DNA from: Mantis religiosa
Taxonomy: Eukaryota > Arthropoda > Insecta > Mantodea > Mantidae
NCBI GenBank assembly: GCA_030765055.1
Contig: CM060955.1
Span: 102,243,201 to 102,307,200 of the forward strand
Length of the DNA stretch: 64,000 bases
Direction of reading: 5' to 3'
Each line of letters begins with the position of its first letter. Position 1 is the first letter of the stretch. The position numbers and the translations under genes are program-made. A model generated the notes under the pieces. That model did no database searches. It was not told the origin of the DNA and saw only the letters and a list, made by a program, of their open reading frames with translations. This document shows positions 46,929 to 58,779 of the stretch, piece by piece.

Positions 46929-47580
46929 ATTGGGTTTGGGATTTCATTACGGAGGGGAATTCGGTACGTGGCCACTATGCTGGGCCCATTGTTCCTATGC
47001 TCCCAAGTGCGGGCACCCCAGGGAGGAAGGATGAGGCGAAGAAGACAGAGGGCGGCAGACCTAAGGAGCCACGACTGTATTGAGGGTCGAGTTCCTACAG
47101 TTTACTTGGATAGAGACCTCCCCTGACATGCCAGGACAACGAACCTGCTCCTCTGCAGCGGGACGGAAATGAGCCCAGGAGCCGAGACTTATTAGTACCA
47201 AGGCAGGCGATCCGAGCCCCAAATGTCCCTGGCTGACGGTCCTGAAATGGTCCCAGCAGAGGAGCTCAGGCCGACAACCAACCTACCGGAGGAGGAAGTA
47301 GTGTTCCTCAGAGCATATCTTCCAGCCATGCACCGCCGAGACACCCGCCGACACTTCTACCCCGAAAGACACCACCAGATGAGATATATGAAATGATAAT
47401 AGAGATGAAATGGAGGAACAGGAAACTCGGGGGATGTAATTAACCTACCCAGCATTCGCCTAGCGACCCGGGAATACCGCCGATGAACCTATGGGTCAGG
47501 TAGATCGGCCACGGGAATTAAACCCGTGCCTCCCGAGTATGGGCCACAGACGAAACCGCCTGAACCATCCCACTCGGTGG
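46929..47580 (-). mobile_element. tRNA-derived SINE, family B, copy 3
   Basis: Minus-strand, near full length. The head at 47578-47510 contains the complement of GGCTCAGGCGGTTTCGTCTG and of a B-box-like GGGTTTAATTCCCG. Flanks GATCTTCGAG (46919-46928) and GATCTCTGAG (47581-47590) look like an imperfect target duplication. Its body shares GGAGGAGGAAGTAGTGTTCC-type sequence with copy 2 and copy 4. Confidence 0.85.
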
Positions 47581-47590
47581 GATCTCTGAG

Positions 47591-48118
47591 ATATTTAACA
47601 TCGACGAAGACAAATTATTTTCCAGCATCATGTTTGCGTCCAGGATTGCTTTCACGAACTGAAATAGCAGTGAAACCAAACTACCCAATCCTGTTCTCCA
47701 AAACATTGTCAGGATGCTGGACAAAAACAACAGGATGTTTAGAAAGATGTTTAGTAGGTTCTCTGCTAATGACTTTAATACAATAGAAAGGGTCCTCTCA
47801 CATCTTATTTCCTGTAGCCAGTCTTAGTAGTGTATATTAGAAATTGGAATGTAAAATAGACTCTATGGAACAGGAAAAAATATGGTCAAATAAGCTAAAG
47901 TCGAAAAACAAACTGCTTAACTAAACAAAATGCTAAAAAGAGACCAATAAATGAAAAGTAACTAAAACGGCAAAAGGAAAGATCACAAATTTATAAAAGG
48001 ACCCTTAAATAAAACATACATAAAAGGTCAAAAAGAAGGGTACATAAAATCCTCCATTTTCTGGCCTATACTGACCCATAGTTAACATTGTTATGTTCTA
48101 CCTCATCTTCAGACACTA
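47591..48118. other. no gene seen
   Basis: Unrecognised sequence. Frames at 47518-47786 partly cover the SINE head and have no domain. Confidence 0.45.
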
Positions 48119-48137
48119 GGGGGGGGGGGGGGGGGGG
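48119..48137 (+). repeat. run of 19 G
   Basis: A 19-base G homopolymer followed by TGGGTGGAGG; G-quadruplex-prone and likely to vary in length. It generates a spurious proline run on minus. Confidence 0.95.
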
Positions 48138-48841
48138 TGGGTGGAGGAACAACATTTTTCTTCAGCTTCTTGGCCCTGGTCATGAGCATCTCTAAATTCT
48201 TTTTGCACTGCGCTATCACATTAAAGTTCTCACTATACACACGGTCCCTCTGTAGTGGATTTGCACTACATATGCCCTTTTCCTGTAGGAATATAAGGTT
48301 GCATAGCATGCATTTTATCCTATGGCAGTAGATAAGTTTAGGTGAGTTGTCGAGGTTTACAGCCCATAACATTTCAATTATAATGAATATGAACTAAGAG
48401 GCTATAGCACAAAATTCAATATAATTGTTTATTTCCCCGTAAATATCTTTAAGTTTCATTTAAAATCACTCTTGGAACCCTTTGAGAGAATAAATTATTA
48501 CAAAAATTTCTGTTAAGGGGTAATCTAGAACGTAAGATTTTCTTACACATTTACCTAGAAACTGCTCAACCTAAGTATTAAGTATGGCACTTACCTGTGC
48601 GTGTACACACAAATACAAATACACATATTCCTTCAAAAAGCCTGTTTTGATTTCAAGAGCTTTAAAATATGTAACTATAGTTCCGGTTAACCTCAGATGT
48701 AGAATTTTTTAGTAAAACTTAACATTCATCTCTTACGAGGTGCATGGCATATTTAGAACAATTAAAATAAGTCCAAAACACTTTTCAAAATTGCATTCAT
48801 GATACAATGGTACGGATGGCTCATTTAATACAAACCCATTT

Positions 48842-48843
<2 letters not shown>
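48138..48843. other. no gene seen
   Basis: Sequence between two homopolymers. No convincing frame. It could be a retroposon ending in the A run at 48844, but no head or partner copy is visible. Confidence 0.4.

Positions 48844-48891
<48 letters not shown>
48844..48891 (+). repeat. run of 48 A
   Basis: An uninterrupted A48 homopolymer. It may be the tail of a recent retroposition; no known element was recognised upstream. Confidence 0.95.
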
Positions 48892-48892
<1 letters not shown>

Positions 48893-51800
48893 AGAAACAA
48901 ATAGTATTTAATCAGGCTTGTTTAATCACATATATTATTTTAAAAACAAAGATAAATAGGATATTTTAAAATGAACAAAAGCTCACAGTATTAGAATTCC
49001 ACTTACTGGTGCATCAGACCGAATTATTTCGCAAATGAAAAAAGCGCTCAGTTAAAACAATTGCTAATTCCCGCAGAATGAAGTGTAACATAATTGATGT
49101 GCAGTTAACGATGAAAATATATCAGCTAATCATTGACCTGGGATAATTAGTGCTGCGTACACTAATCTGACCAAAGTTCTCTGTACCCCTTATAAAATAA
49201 CCTATTGTTTGGAAGCAGTAGTAACAGAATGTGGTAATGCGTGTGAATTTTGACACATTAGCTTTTTAAACTAAAGTTCAAGTCCAATATTTTGAATTAA
49301 GGTAATCAAAGCACAATTTTCACGTTAACCCGACTTTCTCTATAAATATAAATAATGTTATAACTTTTACTATGCAATATTCTACAGCAAAGTTCATTTT
49401 CTATCCACTTTATGTTAGTCAAGATAAAAAATTTCAGTTGTAATAATTTCATCATAAATTTTTCTGTAGATATACATGAAATAAAAGAGCTCGTAATCAA
49501 TTATTATTATATATTGCTTGCTGTTCTTTTAAATTTCATGGTATCTCAATGACATCGCAAGAAACAAGTGAAAAGCGACAAAAATGCATAGATATTGAAG
49601 GTGTGAAACGAATACTACCGGCTAATGTCACAGAAAAAGGGATATTTCAAATTAATTTGCTACTTCAGGGAACTGGACATGTTCTCTAGGACGATTTTAT
49701 CTATGTTAATCCTGTACCAATTTTATGGAAATACGGAAAGCTATTTCTGAATGAAATGGACTTCAGAGGCTATTCCTATAAAGTCAAAGATACACATTTC
49801 TTTTTGTGTACAAACATATTAAATATATCAAATTAGTTTAGTAATGTTTTTCTTGAAATTAAAAATAATTAATTAGTTTTCTAAGTAAAGTATGTTTAAA
49901 ATGTAAACACTTTTTGAACAAAAATTGTGTTGCAAAAATGCTGATCTTAGTTTTGTCGTTTTTCAAACCTTTCGCTCTCTATTATTTGGTGATGTGTTGA
50001 TTTGAACGTGAACACATATACATTACGCAAAATATTTTCTAAAAGTGAGCTTTTTAGATCCATAGACTCCAAAAGAGCAGTATTTTTAGAATTTATTGAC
50101 AACGAATATTTAATGGAATATAACAATTCCTCTGTTTACTGTCATCACTTCCTTAAATTCAGCATTAAAATGTCTTAGAATATTGTACAATCAGGGATGA
50201 AATGATAGTTTTCTCTTTCTAGCTATTTAAAAGCTCAAATATTATACTTAAATACCCATTTGCTGGATTGTGTGAAAGTTATGTGGGATTATAAGATTTA
50301 AGTTTCTTTAACCAGTGTCTTTTTAAATTTTCTCCAAGATGTCCCTTTCCTTCATTTCTTTCAAATCTTCAATACAATTTCCTTGAAAGTGGGTTAAGAA
50401 ATCTAAAGAGAAACCTACTGATACGTAACGTACAGGGCTACCTAGGCAAAATTGATTATTGCAAGTCCAAAATTCTTAAATGTTTAACAAGTACTTCTAG
50501 AAACAGTTTTTAATGGGACTTTAAATAACTCATATTGTAAATATAGAAAATTTGAGGTTAAGACTTTTTCAAATATTTATCATAGGATAACAACTTGTTA
50601 AGTTATTATTACTTCTTTGAGTTCTTCTATGGGGAAAATTGACATACCTACATATAATGTAAACATTCACAAAAGAAGTAAACATATGTATCTCAAGTAG
50701 GAAAAATTGGAAAACCTATTAGGCTGAAATATGTGGAAATTAACAACTTTAGTAATAAAGGGGGACCAGGTAAAACTTCACTTTTTACTCAACTGTATAT
50801 GCAGACTTAATTTATACTATAACAGCTTAAATATTTATTTAGCAACTATTTATAGTATTTTACGAAGGCCACCGATGCAGAAGGATAAGGTAAATCATTT
50901 CATCCTTCATTTCCTCTCAGATTACATCCAATTTGCAATAATGACACAATTTATTAATAATACATCTCCTCAGTTAATTCATCTTGAGGAAAATGGATTA
51001 ATAATTTTGGCTCGCAGCCTGAAAAATATCGATTTTAGACTTTGCGTGATCCTTTTATAAAGTATTTGCACACATATTACTATAAATTACATAAAACATT
51101 TATTTTTTCAGAACATCACATTTCAATGCAGGAACATTGCGGGAACATATTTGATCACCGATAGACCAGAAAAATCTTGTACATATTTCTTGCCTTTACT
51201 TTTAAAATTATAATTTTATAAAAAATTACTGAGGATATTTTTTGTGAAAATTAAATATCTATTCAGACTTATTGAATTTCACTAGGCGAACAAAAATAGC
51301 ATTATCCCCAAAATTTAGTTCATTACATCCACTCCTTTAAATGTGGAATTTTAGTGGAACTTCCACCTGAAACTCTTAAATGTGTCTAGAATTCTAACAG
51401 AAAGGTCAAGGCAGTAATAAATGTTAATACTTTTAACAGTGTGTGTATCCAATGATGCAGAGAGTGAGATTATTGAAGCGCCAACCAACACAGGAGTGAA
51501 ACTTTGAAGTCTAAAATCACTTGAACATTATTCCTTTTATTCACCATTTCAAATTTGTCATGAAGATACGACAATTATTAAAAAACCGAAATCTGCGGTG
51601 GAAATCTGCGGGAGGGTAGAGATTAAGCTATGCGTTCCTTTATAAATAATTTCCTATAAGGACGAATTGTAATAAAGTATTAGTATCTATAATAATATAT
51701 CAGGCTCTATTTGGAGATCATGTGATAAGCTTGTAAAACATATATTTTCAGAATATGAAATTAAAGGTTCTTCACAACATTCTAAAAATTGAATTTAAAG

Positions 51801-53584
51801 GATATGTTCCGAAGTAGGGTTAAAATTCCGGTTTTTTTAATGGAACCACCCTAAAGTGTTATAAAAATATATTAAAATATATATGAGGTCAAACCATTTG
51901 CCTCAGCAAGCCAATGCCTTAGTAAGCTTCAATTCACTACCATTTCCTCTTTTGAGAGCACAATGAAACTGTTTCTGATAACCTTAGGTATATAAACCTA
52001 AACATACTTTTCAAATACGCAAGATGGACTCATCCTCACGAATTCAGAAATGCAAGTAAACATAATTAGCTGGAAAGCATCGCAAAAGTTTGCTATACTC
52101 TGATCGTACTCTCGCCTGTATAAATCTACAGGAGATTTTATTACTTAATTTCAAATGAGGAGTTTTGTTTTGAATTGGAATGTTTACCAAACAAACCGAA
52201 AACCCAGGGTAATAACATTAGAGCCCATTTAACGCAGGTTTTCATATAAATATTTTTAGACAATCCTGAGTATTAATATGTAAAGAATAGAGCTAAGATT
52301 ACCTTTTTTTAAAGTAACGCAATATATTTGAATTATGCAGCGGTTCCAAATACTATTATTTTCTAAAATTTAATATTTTATTTGTCATATATTCTCACAG
52401 TATTCATTTTTAAACTTTATTATTTAGAGGATAATTATTTTTAGCATTACGGATGAGAATTCTAAAATAGAAGGCTATATAATTACTGAATTTTCTAGTG
52501 CTAGTGCAAAGAGTGATCAGTGATCATTGAGTTCATGACACCCTAGTCGTATATAGGAGCCTATGACAAAAATAAGCCAACAGTAGAAGTGTAAAAGGTA
52601 AACTTGCCTTTGCCTTTGTTCTTGCCCTTGGCCTTACCCTTGACCTGCCCCTGCTTCTGACACTGATACTGTCACTGATGTAACTACTCGTATAATGCTG
52701 ATTGCGCGAATGTTAAACATTGGTAATAATGTCAGGAAACATTACCAGTATCTATCGATAAAAACATCGTTTACGTTGCATTAGAAACAGGTGCAATTCA
52801 TTCAAGAAACTATTTCCGAATCACTGAAGCAACCCTCCATTACATTAAACGATACAGCTCCACTTAATTTACATACAGATTATTTACAAAAATAAAGAAT
52901 AATGCAAGTAAAACTGAAAAAAAGTCACTTTAGAAATTTTGTGCAGTTAAAATGTAATATTGTTGAACGAAAACTTTACAAAAATAAACATGAAAACGTT
53001 CCATCTTTACTGCCTAGAGGGTTACGTCATCCCAAAGGTTTAAATGGGAAGAAATTAGGGTTATTTAAAGCTTTATTGAAACATCACTACAAAATTTCAT
53101 TTGCCTCATACAAAATATTTGGTAGCTATTCGATGATTCAATTGTAAAGGTGTAAAATTTAAACATCTTAATAAATAAGAAGACATAAACTACAGTATTT
53201 GCATAAATTCTTGAGGAAATTGTTAAACAAGCCAGTAAATGAAGTGTTTATACAGCTAAATAAAAAACGTAAAGGAAAGTAAAATGCTATGAATCCATAA
53301 AAATAATTGTCCAAACGTCTCACTTCTGAAAATAATCCTGGGTTTTTAAACTTTTATTTGAAAATTTAAAAGTTCACGTATCCTAGAGATTAAAGAAAGG
53401 AAATTAATATTTATTCATGATATAAGCTCTTTTATTTGCTTCCGAAGATGCAAGCATACTAATAAATGGCACATGAAGTCAGTTATGTTCAGATGGGTCA
53501 GACGCAGCCACTTGGGCTGTACTTTAGCTAATAAAGTATAGTTTAGTTAATAATAGTATTTTAGTTTTCTATGGAACTTGGACT
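48892..53584. other. no gene seen
   Basis: 4.7 kb of strongly AT-rich DNA. The longest frame (109 codons, 50731-51060) has biased composition and no domain. 52597-52680 holds an imperfect hexamer-like repeat of CCTTGC/CTTTGC. No mobile element was recognised, making this the longest unexplained stretch. Confidence 0.5.
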
Positions 53585-53592
53585 TCCCTACA

Positions 53593-54238
53593 CCGAGAGG
53601 GACGGCTCAGGCGGTTTTGTCTGTGGCCCACATTCGGGAGGGCCGGGTTCGATTTCCGTGGCTGACCTACTAGACCCAGGTGTTTTTTCGGGGGTTTTAT
53701 CCGATCGCTGGGTGAATGCTGGGTAGGTTAATTACATCCCCCGAATTTCCTGTCCCTCCATTTCATCTCCATTATCATTTCATATCATTTCTCATCTGGT
53801 GGACTCTTTTAGGGTAGAAGTGTCGGCGGGTGTCTCGGCGGTGCATGGCAGGATGATATGCTCTGAGGAAAACAACTTCTTCCTCCGGTAGGTCGGTTGC
53901 CGTTCTGCGAACGTCTGCTGGGCCACTTCGGGACAGCCAGCCAGGAACATTTGGGGCTCGGAACGCCTGCCTGGGAATTTTGGGATTTGGCTGCTGAGTT
54001 CTTTGCCGTACCGCAGCGGGGCAGCGAGTTCGTTGTCCTGGTCTGTCGGGGGAGGTCTCTATCCAAGTAAACTCTAGGGACCCTGCCCTCTGTACTGTCG
54101 AGGCTCCTTGGGTCGGCCATCCTCTACCTCCTTCGCCGCAGCCCTCCTCCTCCACTTGAGGGAATAGGAACAATGGGCCTAGCATGGCGGCCTACATACC
54201 GAATCCCCTCCGTAATGAAATCCTAATCTTAGTCTTTA
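53593..54238 (+). mobile_element. tRNA-derived SINE, family B, copy 4 (full length)
   Basis: The best copy of the family: 646 bp with a perfect 8-bp target duplication TCCCTACA at 53585-53592 and 54239-54246. Head GGGACGGCTCAGGCGG, then B box GGGCCGGGTTCGATTTCC. The body is GC-rich. On the minus strand it holds frames of 103 and 136 codons, including LPEEEVVFLRAYHPAMHRRD, partly kept in copies 2 and 3. At ~650 bp it is long for a tRNA-derived SINE. Confidence 0.92.
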
Positions 54239-54246
54239 TCCCTACA

Positions 54247-55779
54247 GAAATTGGTTACCGTACCACTTAAAAACTGTTCTCGCGGTTAACGTAAGGGAAA
54301 CGTCCGCTTTGTTTTTCTGTAACTCACGGCCACGTTCACTTCACACTATTGTTTCAATTATTTTTAAACCGTGAACCATAAGACACTAAATTATATAATT
54401 GAGAAGTTAAATTTTCGAGTGATAAAGTTCAGAAACAAATGAATTTTTCTATATCAGTAAGTAACCCACTATAAAAGCTTATCAATAGCCACCTTTTAAT
54501 ACATCAGCTAACTCAAGTGGTGTTACTCATTGTCACCCAATTCAGGTACAACCTGAGAACAAATATTTTATAGCTCAGCACTAGAACAACTGGTAGCAGA
54601 TTCTTTGGAGAACGGTGGCTCCGTAGAAGATGAGGAACAGATGTTCCTTCGACTTTAGTGTTGTAAGAATGTCTCATGTTGAAAGATATATTTTATAGTG
54701 CCCGTTCTAAATAACAAATAATTTATAATATTTCGGTGAAGGAATGACAACTTTAGAAACATAAAACATAGGTATACAAATTTCCAAAGTAACATAATTA
54801 GCTCAATGTCAAATCCTAAAGTATTCTCTAATTCAACTCTTATTTAGCAAAGGCCCAAAAATCTCGTGCGTACTGTAAAATCTACACCTTATAACACCAA
54901 GAAAACCGTGACGGTCTTCTTACTGTGGCAAAACATTTAGTCAACCCTCAAAACGGCAACAGCATCCCGCTCCGCAGCTGAGGGCACAGTGCGGATAATA
55001 AGATTGTGACCGGTTCCGCAACACAGAAACAATATTACGTATTTTCCATTCAAACAGAAGGCATAACGAATATCGATCGTCACGCAGAATAGCAATTTTG
55101 CTATCCACGCAATGAAATTGTGTTTTGTCGAGCCAAATGCTGTATTCACATACAGAAACCGCAGAATATACCGCACAACTTCCGCTTTTGCATTAGTATC
55201 AAATGTTACGCTTGGGTCAACTAACACAGACTTTCCAGCTGGAATTGGTGATGTTCGGTTAACATTTCGGTCTGCAGTAAAACTGAAAAACACACGAAAA
55301 CCCAATATGCGGTATTGTCTACATGTGACGTTGCTAAATTAACTAACTAGTGCTGTCGATATAACATACGCTATTACGTGATAACTGTGAGGAAATCGCG
55401 GACTAATCCTTCTGACCAATGAACAAGCTGTATCCACACTGGCCTTGAGTTTTCTCACGGGTTTCCCTGGTCAATGAATGCTGTCATTGGTTACACAATA
55501 CCATAGTTTTTTTTTCTGCTCAATTACCTTCATCTTATAGAACTAGACGTGATGGAAGATGGATATATAAAATATATGTGCCTTTAAAATAGAACACTTT
55601 TTTGCCTGACTGGGAAATTCTGCTTGAATCCTTTCTAGGGATCCCCTATCCTTCGGAGCATAGAAGGTAAAACATGGATGTTGAATCTATAAACGTTAAA
55701 AACCACACTACAAGCAGCTGCAGCCATTGCCTATCACACTTGGTATATAACACAAGAAAGCCAACACTTCTATTAATGC
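54247..55779. other. no confirmed gene; CpG-richer unknown frame at 54937-55305
   Basis: The minus-strand frame 55305-54937 is 122 codons and includes AGKSVLVDPSVTFDTNAKAE. 'VDPxVxFxTN' recalls a motif ('DPTIRFET') in proteins linked to some insect retrotransposons, but the similarity is short and the rest is unrecognised. The region has more CpG than its flanks. Nothing else is seen. Confidence 0.35.
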
Positions 55780-56215
55780 CCTGTACATCTTAACCTTATA
55801 CATTATCAACTTATACATTGCACTGTCCTGGAACTGAAAAAACTGCGGGAACATAAAAAGTTTTAAAAGGAATATTGTTGAAAATTTACTGATGGCAAAC
55901 TCTCACTCATTTATTGCTGGAATGATTAGATGGCCTGGATAAAAATTAATATGTGTTAATATCCTATAGAATATGTAGCTTTTGTAGTTTTCTCTGCTCC
56001 TGTTACCTCTTCAGTTATAATTATTGTATCCTTGTTCGTTTTATATTTGGTGTGTTAGTTATGTAAAGCAATTAATTCCTACTATAAAATGTATTGTACA
56101 TATTGCTAAGGGCTGTCTATCTGCCATTATCTTATATACTTTTGTGCTGGCCCTAGCATGAGCAATGGCTCTGGGAACATTTTCAGATACCAATAAATAA
56201 ATAAAGTAAATAAAT
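55780..56215 (+). repeat. LINE-like 3' end, family K, copy 1
   Basis: Matches 62500-62980 in the same orientation: TTATCAACTTATA, TCACTCATTT, CTGGAATGATTAGATGGCCTGG, GAGCAATGGCTCTGGG and the end CAATAAATAAATAAAG. A short frame around 55820-55920 reads ALSWN...NIKSFKRNIVENLLMANS, which resembles the 'WNxLP...FKxxLxxxL' C-terminus of CR1-like LINEs. It ends in TAAA repeats, the same unit as the giant arrays. Confidence 0.65.
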
Positions 56216-56348
56216 TAGTTATGATATAACTTCTATATACATTAACATGAAGCAAATAAAAGTACTAAGACTTTCTGGGAATAGTTCATGAAAAAGTGTC
56301 AAGATACTGCAAAACATCAGATTTTTAAATTATTAGTTAGAGACAAAA

Positions 56349-56693
56349 GTCCTGCGCTTTGGCGTAGCGTGCTAAGACAGCTTGCCTTCGTCCCTGGCCA
56401 CGCAAAGCGGCCCGGGTTCGATCCCACCCATGGGATGCGGATTTTAAGTTCCGGGTAAAGAACCGGTGCCCATTCAGCATCGTGAGGAAAGTGAGGAGCT
56501 TACGATAGGTAAGCGGCCCTGGTCACAAAAACCAACGTTCCAGCTGGGGATGCCGAGATGCTGACTACATCTCCTCCCCGTATCGGTTGGATGATCGTCC
56601 ACTTCTGCCGTGCGTAAGTGGGCGTGAGACCGGCAGTTTGGTTGATAGGCCTTGGCCCTCTTAGGGTTTTCACGCCAGGGTTTATATTATTTA
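56349..56693 (+). mobile_element. tRNA-derived SINE, family F
   Basis: Head TTTGGCGTAGCGTGCTAAGA with B box CCCGGGTTCGATCCCACC. The body ends TGCGTAAGTGGGCGTGAGAC, then GGTTGATAGGCCTTGGCCCT and a TTTATATTATTTATT tail. The 16-bp target duplication TTAGTTAGAGACAAAA (56333-56348) / TTAATTAGAGACAAAA (56694-56709) has one mismatch. Full length and fairly young. Confidence 0.93.
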
Positions 56694-56709
56694 TTAATTA
56701 GAGACAAAA

Positions 56710-57508
56710 ATATCTGCGAGCTCAGCAGCATAGGTAACTCTGATTAGCGGCAAACATCTGGAATTTGCTACTGTCACTAGCAGTCGAAGGTCATCGTCCT
56801 TCGTATATAAAATCTGCTTTAGTAACTGCTTGCAAAGCGGTACAGGGATTTGTGTATATTTTCATCAAGCCGTAATTGATGACGATGCTTGGACTAATAT
56901 ATTCCGGAACATCGCGAGGGACTGACAGCGTTTTAGTTAGCAGACTTGGGGTTTTATATCAACGTGAGAATTGCAGATAAAACTGCAATATATTGTTGTG
57001 ATTGAAGGCTGGTACTCTATAACCTGGGAGCAATAAATGCCCAGCTTTATAATCTTCACAATAATGTAGTTGCTCCATTAAAGAAACAATAAAATTGACC
57101 AGCTTAACTGTCTAACATTATGCGAGTTGTCCAGCTCAACTATGGGCTATAAAACAGTCGTTTCCGAGCCCCGTGCATGCAGCTTCAAAAACATACCCCT
57201 TTTATGGCCATTTGATGTGAGCACATTTGGATAGAGCTGGGTCGTCTGCTTAGGAAACAAAGATGCCCTTCCATATGAATAAAACAAGAAGGCAAATGTG
57301 ACGCTCTCTTTTGCAGTAAATATATAAACTTGGGAGGCTGGATCGATCAGTGCCTGCACCGTAGGAGTCAACTAAGAAATGGGGCAAATTGGGTTCTCTT
57401 TTTCCTTAAGAGAAGGTTCAAAGATGTAGTTTCACGTCATGTTATTATCAAAGCTTATTCTTCTACTCACCATTAAATAACAATTTGCATTTGCAGAAAT
57501 ACTTTTAT
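56710..57508. other. no gene seen
   Basis: No domain-bearing frame. The minus-strand frame 57147-57371 is not recognised. Confidence 0.5.
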
Positions 57509-57510
57509 TA

Positions 57511-58777
57511 CGAGGCGTGTCCGGAAAATAAGGTCTCCAATTATATTTAATATAGAAAACATGTTTGTTGTTAATGAATGTTACATTTATGTAAAGGCGA
57601 AACTTACAGAAATTTTTCAACGTAATCACATTTGCGATCGATGCACTTTTGCATGCGCTGTGGCAGTTTTTGTATACCCTTGTGAGAACACTCTCCTGCC
57701 AAGTTGCGCAGGTAGCGCTCAACCTCGTTTTTCAAAATATAGTCGGTCTGGAATTGTGTTCCACCCAGGAGCGAATTCAACTTAGGAAACAGGTGATAGT
57801 TACTAGGTGCTAAGCCTGGACTATAGAGGAGATGGGTGAGGATGTCCCATCCGAACTGGGCCAGGAGATCAACCGTTGCATGTGCAGTATGAGGACGAGC
57901 GTTGTCGTGATGAAAAATCACTCCCTTCGTCAGCATCTCCCTCCTTCGATTAAAGTCTCACAGTAGCTAGCGGCGTTTATTGTTGTGCCAGTAAACATAA
58001 ACTCGCACAACAATACTCCTTTTTCTGTCCCAGAACACACTGGCCAGCACTTTGCCGGCAAAAACATGTCTGCTTGAACTTTCGCGGCTTCGGCGGATTC
58101 CAATGCCGCCACTAACGAAAACGTTCTTTAGTTTCTAATGTGTAGTGCATCCAGGTTGCATCGCCAGTGACAATTGAATCCAACAATTCCAAATCGGTGG
58201 GCCGCTTCAACACGTTGCTGTTTATGATCTTCGGTGAGCATTTTGGGGACCCACCTCGCACACACCTTGCGATAATGCAAATTTTCGGTCAAAATCTCGC
58301 CAATCGTGATCATACTGACTTGAGGGATACGTTCGTACAGCTCGTGAACTCTCACATGCCGATTTTTAAGCATTTCTTGCTCCACTTGTGCAATTTTTTC
58401 GGCTGAAACCGAAGTTCGATCAGAACGCTGTTCATCATGCACGTCTGTACGTCCGTCTTTGAACTCTCTGACCCGCTACCGCACGTTTTTAACTTCCATA
58501 AACTGTGGCTCATAGACTTAGCATAGCCGATGTAAGTGGGGGTAGTGCCCTTGGCACTCAAAAAAGGATCACTGCACGCAACTCGCACTTGGCGGCGCAA
58601 ATGATAGGAGGCTCCAGCGCAAATGGCTGCCCAGCCAAGACTAGTGGTTGCAACGGGTCCGTTGGAATGGCGATTTGAATAGGTGAAACCATGCTGCACG
58701 GCAGTTTTGCCGAATCTCGCATGATAACGTTCCTTACGGCTCCAGCGCCTTGGAGAACTTATTTTGCAGACACGCCT
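57511..58777 (-). mobile_element. mariner element with both ends, dead transposase
   Basis: Left terminus CGAGGCGTGTCCGGAAAATA follows TA (57509-57510). The complement of the right end reads AGGCGTGTCTGCAAAATAAG, with TA at 58778-58779; the outermost CG of the right end appears lost. 1267 bp long with the transposase on minus. It belongs to a different mariner lineage from the 44 kb copy, as shown by its termini and protein. Confidence 0.88.
57604..58700 (-). pseudogene. mariner transposase pseudogene, third catalytic Asp lost
   Basis: Minus-strand blocks in order: DVHDEQRSDRTSVSAEKIAQ (hook and second HTH), VHELYERIPQVSMITIGEIL, VCARWVPKMLTEDHKQQRVE (linker, WVPxxLT signature), KGVLLCEFMFTGTTINAASY, then IFHHDNARPHTAHATVDLLA (second Asp). 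After it comes LLYSPGLAPSNYHLFPKL, where SPDLAPSD has become SPGLAPSN, so the third catalytic Asp is Asn. I count 34 residues between the two positions, as in DD34D mariners. Frameshifts near 58440, 58125 and 57935 also break it. Confidence 0.87.
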
Positions 58778-58779
58778 TA

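Noticed and set aside
48109..48372. Proline-rich C-terminal frame on minus
   Set aside because: The proline run is the 19-base G homopolymer; the rest has no domain.
50731..51060. 109-codon plus-strand frame
   Set aside because: AT-driven composition, no homologous motif, no neighbouring signals.
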